The position numbers and the translations under genes are program-made. A stretch of 64,000 nt of DNA from NCBI RefSeq assembly GCF_001625215.2, contig NC_030387.2:33131606-33195605 (forward strand), given 5' to 3'. The notes beneath the pieces were generated by a model. It had not been told where the DNA came from. It saw nothing but the letters and a program-made list of their open reading frames with translations, and made no database searches. Origin of the DNA: Daucus carota subsp. sativus (lineage: Eukaryota > Streptophyta > Magnoliopsida > Apiales > Apiaceae). Positions 13,375-25,022 of the stretch are shown one piece after another. Position 1 is the stretch's first letter, and each line of letters opens with the position of its first letter.

Positions 13375-13500
13375 CGACGAGATAGCCCAAAAGAGGGAGG
13401 AAAAAAACGGAAGAGTTTGGGCCTGGAGAGGACGGTTTGGGAGGAGAAACAAGGAAGGAGAGAAATGGAGGAGTCGGAGCGAGAGAGATGGAGGATTCAG
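13375..13500 (+). pseudogene. Possible orphan first exon or gene fragment
   Basis: This is a GC-richer, purine-rich island in AT-rich DNA. It ends with ATG at 13465, twelve codons (MEESERERWRIQ) and a CAG/GTTTTC that looks like a splice donor at 13500/13501. No matching downstream exon was found before the MYB gene at 17.1 kb, so it may be a stranded gene fragment or chance. No family is recognised. Confidence 0.25.
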
Positions 13501-13759
13501 GTTTTCAACATTTTCACATTCAAGAACATGCAAACACAATTTATTAGATGTAACCAAATATAATTTCTAAATATCAAATTTTTTAAAATTATATTTATAA
13601 AGTTAAATTTTATGGAGTAGACAAAAATATTGGAGTATTGGAATAAAGAATTGGAAAAAAAATATAATTTAATCATTTAAATTTATTTGTTTTTGTCCTA
13701 CAATATAAACATCGTAATCAAAACGTAGAACAGTTACTTTTATAAATAATGTCCCGCAA

Positions 13760-14277
13760 TCTATACTATACTATAATAAGCCAACATGGGTATAATTTGT
13801 AGTCCAAGATTTTAGTTATATTTTTTGGTTTGGTACTCTCCTTTTGCTACTACAAGTCTACAAATGTGGAGTCTATTAGTATTATATTGTTAAACAGTTT
13901 CAAATCCTAAAAACACTCATAACAATCCATTATTATATAATATTTCATTAAAAAAATTATAATGATGTTATAAATAAAATTATAATGATGTTATGAATAA
14001 AATTATAAATATACAATTTTGAACATCTTCTTTTAATAAGAACCTTCATATAACTCTTTTTAATTTTAACGTGTTCTATCTCAATATAAACACGAACCAT
14101 TATATAACTTTTTCCAACTCTAATCTTAAAAGTTATTGTTGTCAAAAAACCAAAATTACAAAATTATATTGAAATTCGATTGATTTACTAAATCTTTCAA
14201 AAGTATTACACGATTGGCTATGTGTGGAAAATATTTGAATTTTCTGATTTTTTTATTTTTAAATCTACGTTACTAAA

Positions 14278-14318
<41 letters not shown>

Positions 14319-14492
14319 GGTTTGTCCATTTTTAAGTAATCGGGTGAAAATATAGTCAGCTGAATAATATAATTTAATTAAAATTCAATCCGTTAATACT
14401 AAAATACTAATAAAATGATGTTAAAATTTAAATTATAAATAATAAATTACGAATTATATACCCGCCCGTGCTTCGCACGGGTTAAAGGCTAG
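13760..14492 (+). mobile_element. Non-autonomous Helitron, 733 bases
   Basis: The 5' end begins TCTATACTATACTATAATAA at 13760. The 3' end has the hairpin CCCGTGC-TTC-GCACGGG (14465-14481), then TTAAAGG and CTAG ending at 14492. The flanking bases are A (13759) and T (14493), as expected for Helitron insertion into an AT dinucleotide without target duplication. No RepHel protein is encoded, so it depends on a helper. A (TA)n tract at 14283-14314 lies inside. Confidence 0.85.
14283..14314. repeat. (TA)n microsatellite
   Basis: An uninterrupted TA dinucleotide run of about 16 units within the Helitron at 13760-14492. Confidence 0.9.
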
Positions 14493-16004
14493 TATAACTA
14501 ATAAGCAAAACATGAATCTTAATACTTGTTAAAGTTGAAAAATATTATTGATTGATTAATAATTTGTTTATTACAACTTATAAATGATGAATTACATAAA
14601 AATTTGGATAATAAAAGATATTATTTTTGATTAAACTAAAAAATTATAACTTGTACTCCAATGTTTTTGTCTACGAAACCTAACTCTATATTTATAATGG
14701 ATTTTGGTTGAATTATAAATATGATTATAACATTTGTAAGTTATAAATATGATTATATGTATAATTTGATTTAAATATATCTAGAAATTTTTTATTCATA
14801 TTCTTTTTTGTTATTTGTTAAATTTAAATCAAATTTCTAGATGAGTAAAACTAATGAAATTTCTCAAAGAGTAAACTTTTTGGACAAATAAAATAATATA
14901 ATCAAAATATTTTTCAAATATACAAATAAAGATTACAAGCTATATGTATATAAAAAAAGTATTATAAATTATAGAATTTAAAATTCATAAAAACATTTCA
15001 CAAAAAGGGATTGTTAGAAAGTATGCGGTGCTTTTGTAACCATCCAAATATAATTAGATAGAAATTACTTATAAATCATAAATTACTCATAGATCATATT
15101 TATTTTATTATTATATTTTTAATAATTCATAAATCATTGATAACTTATTCAAAAAATAATGTTAAAATATTATTTATCACATTAAATCATAATCACAATT
15201 TCAAACTGGGGTAATCACTAACATAGTAGTGCTGGGATAGAACATGTTGGGATACAAATAGCTAGATAGCTTGTTCTCGAAATTAAATAATCATCGATTT
15301 TATTTGAAAATTAGCGGTTAGCGATATTTTGATTAGCAGATTGAAATAGATGTTTTGACTATCGGATTGAATTAGCTGTTTCTCGTAAAACTGTTTGATA
15401 AATAACTGATTGATTAGCTTTTGTGACACAAACTAAAACCTTTAATCCAAAAAACTCCTCAAAATAACTTTCTCAAAATTAGCTACCATATATAGCAGAT
15501 TCTAATGATCAAACCTCTAAACCATCATAAACCTCTAATTTTGCCCCAAACCTCTAATTTTGAAAAGGCCACTATCATTTAGTTAAAGAGATTACGATCA
15601 AAACCACACAGGACACAAGTTATTTAAACAAATAAAAGCTTCAAACAAAAAAACTATTATAAAATTAATATTCTTATATATATATTTGTATCTATATTTG
15701 AAAGATAAGCCACGGATAGATCGGCTGTGTAAGAATAAGATACCACATATCAAATCCAAAACAGGCAAGACAAAGGTACGGGACGCATACATTGCATCTT
15801 CCAAATTACTATATGACTATGATATAAATAATTACAATCAAATCCAAGTATAAAACACGCATAGAACATATTTTTTGATATGATATCCCTCGTCATCAAA
15901 TTCTTTACCATTCGCACGTACAACTGTAACCATCTTAGAATTAACCACCAATTAATCAAATAATCGTGTCCTTTAATCTAATTCATTGTATGTTAATTCA
16001 TGTA
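14493..16004. other. AT-rich intergenic DNA, no gene seen
   Basis: No open frame here has family resemblance or a plausible exon chain, and I found no convincing mobile-element termini. The stretch 15240-15560 has short repeated phrases (ACCTCTAATTTTG occurs twice) that may come from a degraded element. Confidence 0.5.
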
Positions 16005-16263
16005 CTCCCTCCGTCTCTAAATACTTTTCCTATTTGTACTTTTCACGTTTGCCAATACACATTTTTGATCGTTAATATCTTTCATTTCGTAGTAGTATTA
16101 AATATAAAAACTTCACCGTATTAAAATGCTCGTGAATACGAATCTAACAAAATCACTCATGACTATATTTAGTTTTATAGATTAGATGTAAATTAGTAAT
16201 TTGCCTCATGTTATGAACAGTACTGACATCACAAATAGGAAAAGAAAAAAGAAACGGAGGGAG
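16005..16263. mobile_element. Stowaway-type MITE, copy 2
   Basis: Terminal inverted repeats CTCCCTCCGTCTCT and, from the other end, CTCCCTCCGTTTCT extend to a shared TTTTCCTATTTGT block. TA target duplications lie at 16003-16004 and 16264-16265. The element is 259 bases, non-coding, about 900 bases upstream of the MYB start codon. Confidence 0.88.
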
Positions 16264-17165
16264 TATTATTTTAACGTTAAACTCAAAAGGAAGTACATCA
16301 TCTTGAATCTTGTTCCGACTATCAAATCAGTGCCTTTTGGATTCTTCAAACATCCATATTCTTTGCAAGATCTTGAACCCCTTGCTAATCTCGCAGCAGC
16401 AAACTTTATTAACAGTTTTTTAATTAATTAATTAATCATACCATCATTACCTATAAATGGCATTATGTACATAGATTAATGACAATAACCAACTAAATCA
16501 AGCCACACCATCCACATATATCTTACTTAACTATTTACCACACCACGTGTCCAAGAGTGACTCATTGTCCTAATCTTAATTATATTTTTTTAATGCCGCA
16601 TTACCTTAATTAGCATTCCTGGAAGCTTCTATTTCAATGCTTAAACAATTAAAACATCACTGTTATAAGTAGAGATCTATAAAGCATTCTGTCCAAGGGT
16701 TGTGCATGAACAAGTGTTGTTATGTGATTGGATCATAAGCCGCTTTCAAGGGAAACAATTACAACCACCCATTAGCTTAGTAAGCTATAATCAAGATTTT
16801 ATAATCTTAATTACTTGAGATTTGTGATGATTAAGTTTTAGAAACTAGGGGTAAATCTTGGTGACATAATATCGGACACACAAAGGAAAGACATAGATTC
16901 GAAATACACACATGCTCAACGTTGGATGGTTAAGAATGAAATTAAGGGAATAAGATGTGATTAAAATAATGGAAAGACTGATCTGGTGAAATAGTTGGTG
17001 GTAATGAATCATCATGCATGGTGTAGTGTTGAGAAAAGGACATGGAATTGACTGATTTCAACAGGGTATATAAGTGAAACGCATGCTTGTCTTGCAAATT
17101 GGAGACAATTAACTTCAGATTAACAGAAGTGAAGTAAGTAATTAGTTGGTTTAGTAATTTTAATT
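16264..17165 (+). promoter_or_regulatory. Upstream region of the MYB gene with TATA box
   Basis: TATATAA at 17067-17073 lies about 95 bases upstream of the MYB start codon and is the likely TATA box. A CACGTG (G-box) core occurs in CCACACCACGTGTCC near 16543-16548, a common bZIP/bHLH site. Function is inferred from sequence and position only. Confidence 0.5.
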
Positions 17166-18263
17166 ATGAGTTGTAACAGTGGGAGTGAGCAAGGTTGGAG
17201 AAAAGGTCCATGGACTCCTGAGGAAGACAAGCTGCTTAGTGAGTATATAAACTTGCATGGTGATGGAAGATGGAGTTCTGTTTCCAAGTATTCAGGTATG
17301 CATTTGTTGATTATTTTTATCGTCTGTTTGAAAACTTGGATTTCATTTAAAATCTTGTATTTGATCAAATGACATGTTTTGATACACAAAAAAAGTTGGA
17401 TTTTGAATTCATTTGAAATCCAGGATATTCAAATGCTAGTTTAAAACCGAGAATTTGAAAAATGAAATACATGTTCCCAAATGCAATCTTATGTATTTTT
17501 AGGAATCCGCTCTTAGAGTGAGATTCACGGAGGTAACATGTACGCATACTATGTCTTGGACTTGGTTTTAGAAATTGCTAATTTGTTTGAATTGTTCATT
17601 TATATAGGCCTGAATAGGAGCGGAAAGAGTTGCAGACTGAGGTGGGTGAACTATTTAAGGCCTGGTCTTAAGAAAGGAAATCTGACACCACAGGAAGAAG
17701 GCATCATCATTGAGCTGCATGCCTTGTGGGGAAACAAGTAAGCAATTTATATTCATGTGTACATTTCTCATGTGCTTAGCTGCAACTTCTTGTTGTCATT
17801 AAATTGCATGTTTATGGACAGATGGTCTACCATTGCTAGATACTTGCCTGGAAGAACAGACAATGAGATTAAAAACTACTGGAGAACTCATTTCAAGATC
17901 AAGACAAGGCCATACCAGAAACAAGCCAGACGAAGAGCCGAAGGACATGGGATGCCAAACAATTCTATCCAACAAACAGCAGAAAATGTTCATTTTATGA
18001 AGAATGACATACCGGCCACTCAGGATGATGATCATGGAGAGGTGAACATAACTGAGAAAGTAGATATAACAACGCCGCCACAAGGCAATCAAGAGATGGG
18101 ATTTGCTCACCCGAATATGACTAATTATTATCCGTCTTCATCCCCTATGATTAATTACTACATTAATCAAGAAATTGCATCTTGTTCAGACACAATTACA
18201 CTGGATGACTTATGGGGTAGCTTTTGGAACCTTGATGATCCGCATACTGGGATCCGCTGCTAG
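17166..18263 (+). CDS. R2R3-MYB transcription factor, MYB27-like (MYB48/59-related)
   Basis: A DNA-binding transcription factor. Three exons join in frame: 17166-17295, 17608-17737 and 17822-18263, giving 233 residues. This is the classic R2R3-MYB arrangement with introns inside R2 and R3. R2 (about 11-62) keeps all three tryptophans ([29 protein letters not shown]). R3 (about 63-115) has the usual non-W first position (NLTPQEE), then [20 protein letters not shown] and the WRTHFKIK ending seen in the MYB27/48/59 group. The R3 helix does not show the spaced [DE]L..[RK]...L......L...R pattern needed to bind flavonoid-type bHLH partners. The acidic C-terminus ([12 protein letters not shown]) resembles the short C-terminal motif of this group. 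The target genes cannot be told from sequence. Confidence 0.92.
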
Positions 18264-18754
18264 GGAAACAACTTGTACACTAACACACTAGTAATCCAGA
18301 AATCAATTCTATAATTGTTTCTCTAGATAGATTATTAAAAATACATTCGATTGTAAGCAAAAGTGGCATCAGCTATTCTATTACAGTAATACTTTGTTTG
18401 GAGTCTTGGAGACATTCTGTGCATCTCATATTCCCCTTATTTGATCATACCAATTTTAAGTACCCAATCTTCATATACTATGCAGCATATATATCAGTGC
18501 AAGAATTGTTTTCCTACTTTGAAATTAAAATGATTAACTGATTTCAGTTGCATATTGAATGCTATGTTTACATCAGCAAACTCCAAAGCAATGGGCTCAT
18601 TATTTATGATTCGTCCTACATATCGTAAGTTAATTGTGATATGATAGGAATTGATGTAGGTGGCTTCTCAACATTCGGAAAGGGTGGGCAGTGAAAAGGA
18701 CCATCATATAACACTAAAAAAATGAGATTAGGTAAACAAGGGAGAAAAAATATA

Positions 18755-18828
18755 TGGCCCATGCAGGTCTTGAACCTGCGACCTTCGCGTTATTAGCACG
18801 ACGCTCTAACCAGCTGAGCTAATAGGCC
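18755..18828 (-). tRNA. tRNA-Ile (anticodon AAU)
   Basis: The minus strand folds into a full cloverleaf. The acceptor stem is GGCCTAT/ATGGGCC with one U-G pair and discriminator A. The D-arm is GCTC-AGCTGGTTA-GAGC. The anticodon stem TCGTG/CGCGA encloses loop CTAATAA with anticodon AAT, and the T-arm is GCAGG-TTCAAGA-CCTGC. The A box (TAGCTCAGCTGG) and B box (GGTTCAAGACC) promoters are intact and there is no intron. A34 is expected to be edited to inosine. CCA is not encoded, as normal for eukaryotes. Confidence 0.97.
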
Positions 18829-18942
18829 AGATGTTCCAATTTTCTAACAGATGAATCCTCTTTCGGTCGCCAGCAGTGTTTGGAAATTTTAATAATTTAC
18901 TTTTACCATAATACATTTTAACAATTTACTTTCATAATACAT

Positions 18943-18972
18943 CTATTATCTATTATCTATTATCTATCTATT
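18943..18972. repeat. Short (TATCTAT)n-like tandem repeat
   Basis: CTATTAT-type units are repeated four to five times immediately at the left end of the Helitron at 18967. This makes the exact 5' terminus of that element slightly uncertain. Confidence 0.75.
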
Positions 18973-20218
18973 ATATATCTAATAGAAGAACTTTGAGTAA
19001 TTTAATTCAAAATGACAAATATGCTCTTTGCTCATTATACATATATTTATATATATCAAGGTTATTATTGACTTTTAATACTAACGTATTTATTAGCCAT
19101 TAATGTGTAATCATTAATTTACATTAATTACTTTTAAATTAAAACTTCAATACATATACGTATATTATATTTATAATTATGATTTAATAATAAAAAAATA
19201 AATATCTAGTGTTGTCGAAAGTATAAATCAGAAAATCTGTGATTAATCAGGATGATTAATCTAATAGAGCAACTTTTTGCCAAATCGGATCAAAATCCGT
19301 CCAACTATACATTAATCGGTTAATAGCCATTTTTTTGAATGATTAATATAATAGAGCAACTTTTTGTCAAATCGGAACGAAATCCGTAAAACTATACATT
19401 AATCGGTTAATCACCATTTTTTAGAAAATTGTATGTATCTATAAATGATATTTAATTATTACGATTTAATAAAATTATATATATACATACATATATATAT
19501 ATTAGAATAGTTATAAATACAATATATAACTATATTACAAAGACTCTGATTCGGCAGGAATCTCATTTCTTACATCAATTTTTTAATAATTTTAGGTGAG
19601 TGGTAATTTAATTATATAATAAAATTTTAAATAGTGTATGTTTTTTGTATTTATATTTTAATAAATATCATGATAGTGAGGATATGTGTGTGCATATATA
19701 CATACATACACACACACACATTATAGACACATATTAACCAATTAATCATCGATTTAACTGAATTTTGCCAAATCCAGTTAAAAATCCGTCCGATTATCGA
19801 TTAATCGGCCGATTTTTAAAATATTTCATTATTATGATTTAATAAAATCATATATCTATATATACGAATAATTATAAATATAACACATAACTATATGACA
19901 AAGACTGTGATTCGGCAAGAATTTCATTTTTTATATCAAAATTTCAATACTTTTAGAAGAGTGATAATTTAATTATATAATAAAATTTTAAATAATGTAT
20001 ATTTTTGTATTTATATTTTTTAATAAACATGATAATGGTGAGGATAGATGTGTACACATATACATCAACATAATATGACTTAAATTATGAATAATATTAA
20101 ATTTAAATTATTTTTATAATATAAATTATCTCAATTTGAGAAAGATGAACAAAGAGATACAATATATATTGGGAAAATAATTTAAGCAACCCGTGCTTCG
20201 CACGGGTTAAGAAGCTAG
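18967..20218 (+). mobile_element. Non-autonomous Helitron, about 1.25 kb, with internal duplication
   Basis: The 3' end carries the hairpin CCCGTGC-TTC-GCACGGG (20190-20206), then TTAAGAAG and CTAG ending at 20218, followed by T. Hairpin and end are nearly the same as in the element at 13760-14492. The best 5' end is A/TCTATTATATATC at 18966/18967, although the short repeat there allows a start some 7-25 bases earlier. Inside, a block from about 19500 to 19690 is repeated at about 19860-20050 (offset 361), each holding a GATTCGGCA box. No RepHel protein is encoded. Confidence 0.75.
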
Positions 20219-23200
20219 TTTTAATAATATACTAACTTAATCTATGGATTTTCTTTATATAGTATAATTTAGGTAATCTTTAATATCTTATAATCTTCTA
20301 TATACGTTTAAATAATTATATTAATTTTTTTAAATTTCAACATAAACGATAAACTAAAACTATTTAAAATAATAATAGATTGATTTATTAATATATATTG
20401 TTAGATTAAATGAAAGATATAATTTGAACATGTTGTTGATGTACTCGCGTCTTGAACTCGTGATAGTATATTATTTAAATTATTAAAAAAATTAAATATT
20501 TTGTGTTAAATTAAACGATTCTCAGTCTTAGTTATGACGATTATGTTCTAGCTGATGAAACAACCAACTTTTTACTTGCTTTGTATTCAAAATGAAAACC
20601 TACCCGTGTGATGAATTATTTTAACATATAATTGAAGGACAACTCGATACATATTTTATTAAAATTTGATATAAAGCTAATATTTTTATATACAATCTAA
20701 TATGTTATACGTCATAAATTTGTTAATACTGGGATGATAAAGAAAAGTAAAAAAGAAAGAGAAAAATGCCGATAAATTATTACTCGTACTAGGAAGAGTA
20801 AAGAAAAATAAATACTGTGCTAATTGCTATTATCGAATTGTCGAATAATGAATAGTACTGCACAGGGAAAAAAGTGGGGAAAAAAAGGCCCCAAAGCGGG
20901 TAATATCAGACACGACCCGAACCCGACCCAAACCTGATCTGAACTCTCAACACCATTTATTGAGACAAAATTGAAAGTGATCCCAAAATCATCCGATCAA
21001 CCCGAAATAACTCGAAATTAGAATTTCATTTCTAAAATTTTTGTTTTTCAGTTTTATTCAATTTTTTATAATTTTAATTTGAACTGAAATTGACACTATT
21101 GCTAACACGAACACAACCCGTGACACGAAAAAGAACTCTTACCCGAGAGAATGAAGAAATTACTGTACCACAATAAAATGCAATAGAAAAACGGAAATTA
21201 GGGTGCTCTCCGAAAAACAGTGATGGAACTGGCAGATAATAAGGAGAGGTAGTAAAGCGAAAGCGACAAACGGTGTAGCTGGAGCATGTACAAGACTATA
21301 CTCCTACTTATTATAAAGGATCCAGAGTTCCTGTGTGATAGCAGAGCACTGCAAATGCGAAAAGATTCGCAGTTGACAGCTCGACATCTGTCATCTGGGC
21401 GAACCAGGCGTCGACACCTAGCCCCAGATCACGTTCCTTTCCGATTCATACACAGTTCTTTCGTACACACTCCCCTCCTCAACTTATCAGGTTTTGGTTT
21501 TTATGAATTTCTTTGGGAAGTGTTACTTATGTACTGTAGTACACAACACACACATTCTTCGCCTCCTACACATTATCAAAATTTTACTGTAGCAGCATTT
21601 TTGGCCTGTTTGGTAAAAAAATAGTCCAAAATTTAAGAACTTAATTTTTTAGATGCATCAAATAATATATTGCAAGTCTAATTTAATCAATTATTATGAT
21701 CTGGACATCAATTATTATAATCAATTTGATTCGACATGCTCTAAAAGTCTATGGCCGGGGCCATGGACCATGATCACATTTTTTTTTTCCTAGTACTGTT
21801 TTGTCCTTCATTTATTGGATTGAACAAGTAGACGGTAGCCAAAGTCGGGCAGTCTATGTTGCTTTATTTGTTATCGGTCCTGTTGGACCAGGGGTGAGAA
21901 GTGAGAATCGTTTCGTTTCGTATACTTTTGTTTCGTGTTTTTTTTTAAAAAAATTTTATATATTTAAAGATGTAATCCGTTTTCGTGTATTTAATTTAAA
22001 TTCCGCATCTGTTCCGAAATATTTTGTGTATTCCTTGGTTACATTTCATGTGCACTATATATAAAATATTAATATGATTTTAATCAAAAATAGTTTTAAT
22101 TTGTATGTTTCTTTTATAGTTTTACTAAATATAAATAATATATTTATACTTACATACGATTCCATAAAAATTTGTTAATGTATCTATAATATATTATATA
22201 TATAAATATGTATTTTTTACAAATTATATATGTAATATATTATATAATACAAACTATGTACATATATATTTTGTGTACTTTCATATTGTATTTCATGTGC
22301 CAACAGAAAACACATATCTGATACGAAATCCATCGTATAATTTGGTGTTTATGTATGTTCATATTTCGTGTATCGAAATTTGAAATTCATATCAATTTTT
22401 TTTCGTGTTACCGTGCTAGCTGTCAAATTGTCAGGCCTAGTTACAAGTATGATTAAGAAAAATATTACACTCTCTTGCCATTTCCGATCCGTTTGCATTT
22501 ACTTGAACCCGATTCTTTTTTATTTGAATTCGGTTTCGAATCATTTTTTCAAACCCGAAAGAGTTTCGATCTACATTTGGATCTTACGCATCACCGAACC
22601 GAAATCCAAAATTCAAAATATCCAATAACATATACACATGTATAATGCATCATAATTCATATCATGAATTATTAAACAAGTTAATATCTTATATAGTTTT
22701 ATAACAATAATATATATATATATTATTTATATAATTAAATGTAATGTTTATATGCGGTAAGTTGGATAAATTGTTGATAATTAATTTAATATATTTTTAT
22801 GCTAATATTGAATTGTATAAATACGTAGAGTACTAATATTTTTTAATTAAACACATATATATGTCGAAGTGTTCACATTCTTGACCTACATTTAAGAAAG
22901 TCAAAACTTCACTGCACCATCTGTTTGTTCGCTACTATTTTTGTATAATTAACATTCAGAAAAAGTGTTACCTATCATATATTACAATAATATAGATTTA
23001 TTTATTTTTAATTAATTATTATTGTAAGATCTAAATCAAAATCTGATAAGATCTGACACATCGGATTTGAACATTTATTTTTGATATCTAAACCCAAACC
23101 CAAACCAGAATATGACAAATTGAATATTAAATATTATAAAATTTCAACTGATCCGACCATGATCATGATTAGAAAACTTCTGCCTGAAAAATAAGCACAC

Positions 23201-23356
23201 CTTTTTGGCTTTTTCAATCTCAGTAAATGGGGGCCCATAACTCTCCTCCCAATATTGTGATTTTTGAAGAGCCGACAACTCGACGATCGACTCGATCAAC
23301 ATTTGCATATATAGTCTGCTTAATCATCAACATAATTTTATGACTTTTGGTCTAAA
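20219..23356. other. AT-rich intergenic DNA
   Basis: No gene is supported. A GC-richer patch at about 21330-21480 carries an open frame of 112 codons (21286-21624) that I do not recognise; it is listed as a finding. The rest is AT-rich, with scattered low-complexity and GACCCGAACCCGACCC-like text near 20910-20930. Confidence 0.5.
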
Positions 23357-23551
23357 TCATCAATATACTTATATAAAGAAGAAGCGAGAGGCGTGTAGGT
23401 GGTGCCTCTCACATCGCTCCATTCTATTTTTCTAATTTTCTGAAATTTTTAGATGAAAAATATTAAAAATTAGAATTACCTTTTTTAGTTTCCGATATAT
23501 TAGAAGCAAGTTTCAGAATCTGATTTTGTTTCAGATTATTTATGGAATATA

Positions 23552-25022
23552 GCAGCTTGAAAGTTTTAATCTGATTTTGTTTCAGATTATTGGGCGTGTA
23601 GGTGGCGCATCTCACATCGCTCCATTCTATTTTTCTAATTTTCTGGAATTTTTGGATTTGGATGAAAAATATCAAAAACTAGTTGAGAAGCCGCGCGTTG
23701 CGACGGCTTATAAAAATTATATTAATAATTCAATATTAATATTTGTAGAATAAAATAATTCTGTGGTTGTCTATAAAAACTATATTAACGTTTCAAAATT
23801 AATATTTGTAGGATAAAATAAATTTTATATTATAGAAATCTTGATGTAATATCAATACTAATATATAAAATTGCAAAATTGGACTATAATTCATGGTGAA
23901 AAAATGAAAATAAATTTATACAGGTAATTAACAATTTGAAGTACGACGAATCTTAATTTTATTTGTGTTTTTTTAAAAAGTAATCATGTTCTTACATTGT
24001 CACCTTCAGCCAATTTTTTTGGATTGTTGTGCACAAAAACATCAACTTAAATCCATGAGGTTGTAGTATTGAGAGAGAGGATGTTGTGTTTAGATGATCC
24101 AAAACCTTACAATCTATAGGGGTATTTATAGGTGCAAAGAGACTTGTGTGCTACTCTTTCCCATAATTAAATAATTTGAAACAAAATCATATTAAAACTT
24201 TCAAGCTACTATATTCCGTAAATAATCTGAAACAAAATCAGATTCTGAAACTTGCTTCTAATATACTCGAAACTAAAAAAAGTAGTTCTAATTTTTGATA
24301 TTTTTCATCCAAAAATTCCAGAAATTAGAAAAATAGAACGGAGCGATATGAGAGGCGTCACCTATACGCCCCTCGCTTCTCCACCATATTTTCCAGTATA
24401 CAAAGTAAATCATATAAAAATTAACAACAAAAAACATGTCCAATGAACAAAACAAATATTATAAAAAAAAAAACCAACAAACATACATCACCAATAGTTA
24501 ATTTATTGATATCATCCATCAATATCATGTCAAGACTATATTCTTTTCTCCTGTTTCAATTTGTCGACTCCCACATAGCGATCTATAACTATCTTTGCTT
24601 GCAACAACCTTTATTTTTTTAATACTATATAAACAACTTTCACTTATCGTTGCAGAAGAACGGCACCATCGAGTTAGAAATCAAGCAGAACTATCACCAA
24701 AGAGAGGTAGAGTTGTGGTATTGAGAGATAGGAGGTTGTGGTTAGATGATCTAAAACTCTACAATATATAGGGGTATTTATAGGTGCAGAGAGACTTGTG
24801 TGCTACTCTTTCCCATAATTAAATAATCTGAAACAAAATCAGATTAAATTTTTCAAACTACTATATTCCATAAATAAACTGAAACAAAATCAGATTCTGA
24901 AACTTGCTTCTAATATATCCGAAACTAAAAAAGGTAGTTCTAATTATTGATATATTCCATAAATAAACTGAAACAAAATCAGATTCTGAAACTTGCTTCT
25001 AATATACCCGAAACTAAATAAG
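23552..25022. repeat. Tandem duplication, unit 1 (1471 bases)
   Basis: This unit is repeated directly at 25023-26492. It starts in the outer Helitron (GCAGCTTGAAAG), crosses the outer/inner junction and runs into the inner element. I count about four differences between units: three single-base changes and one A-run length change. Confidence 0.95.
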
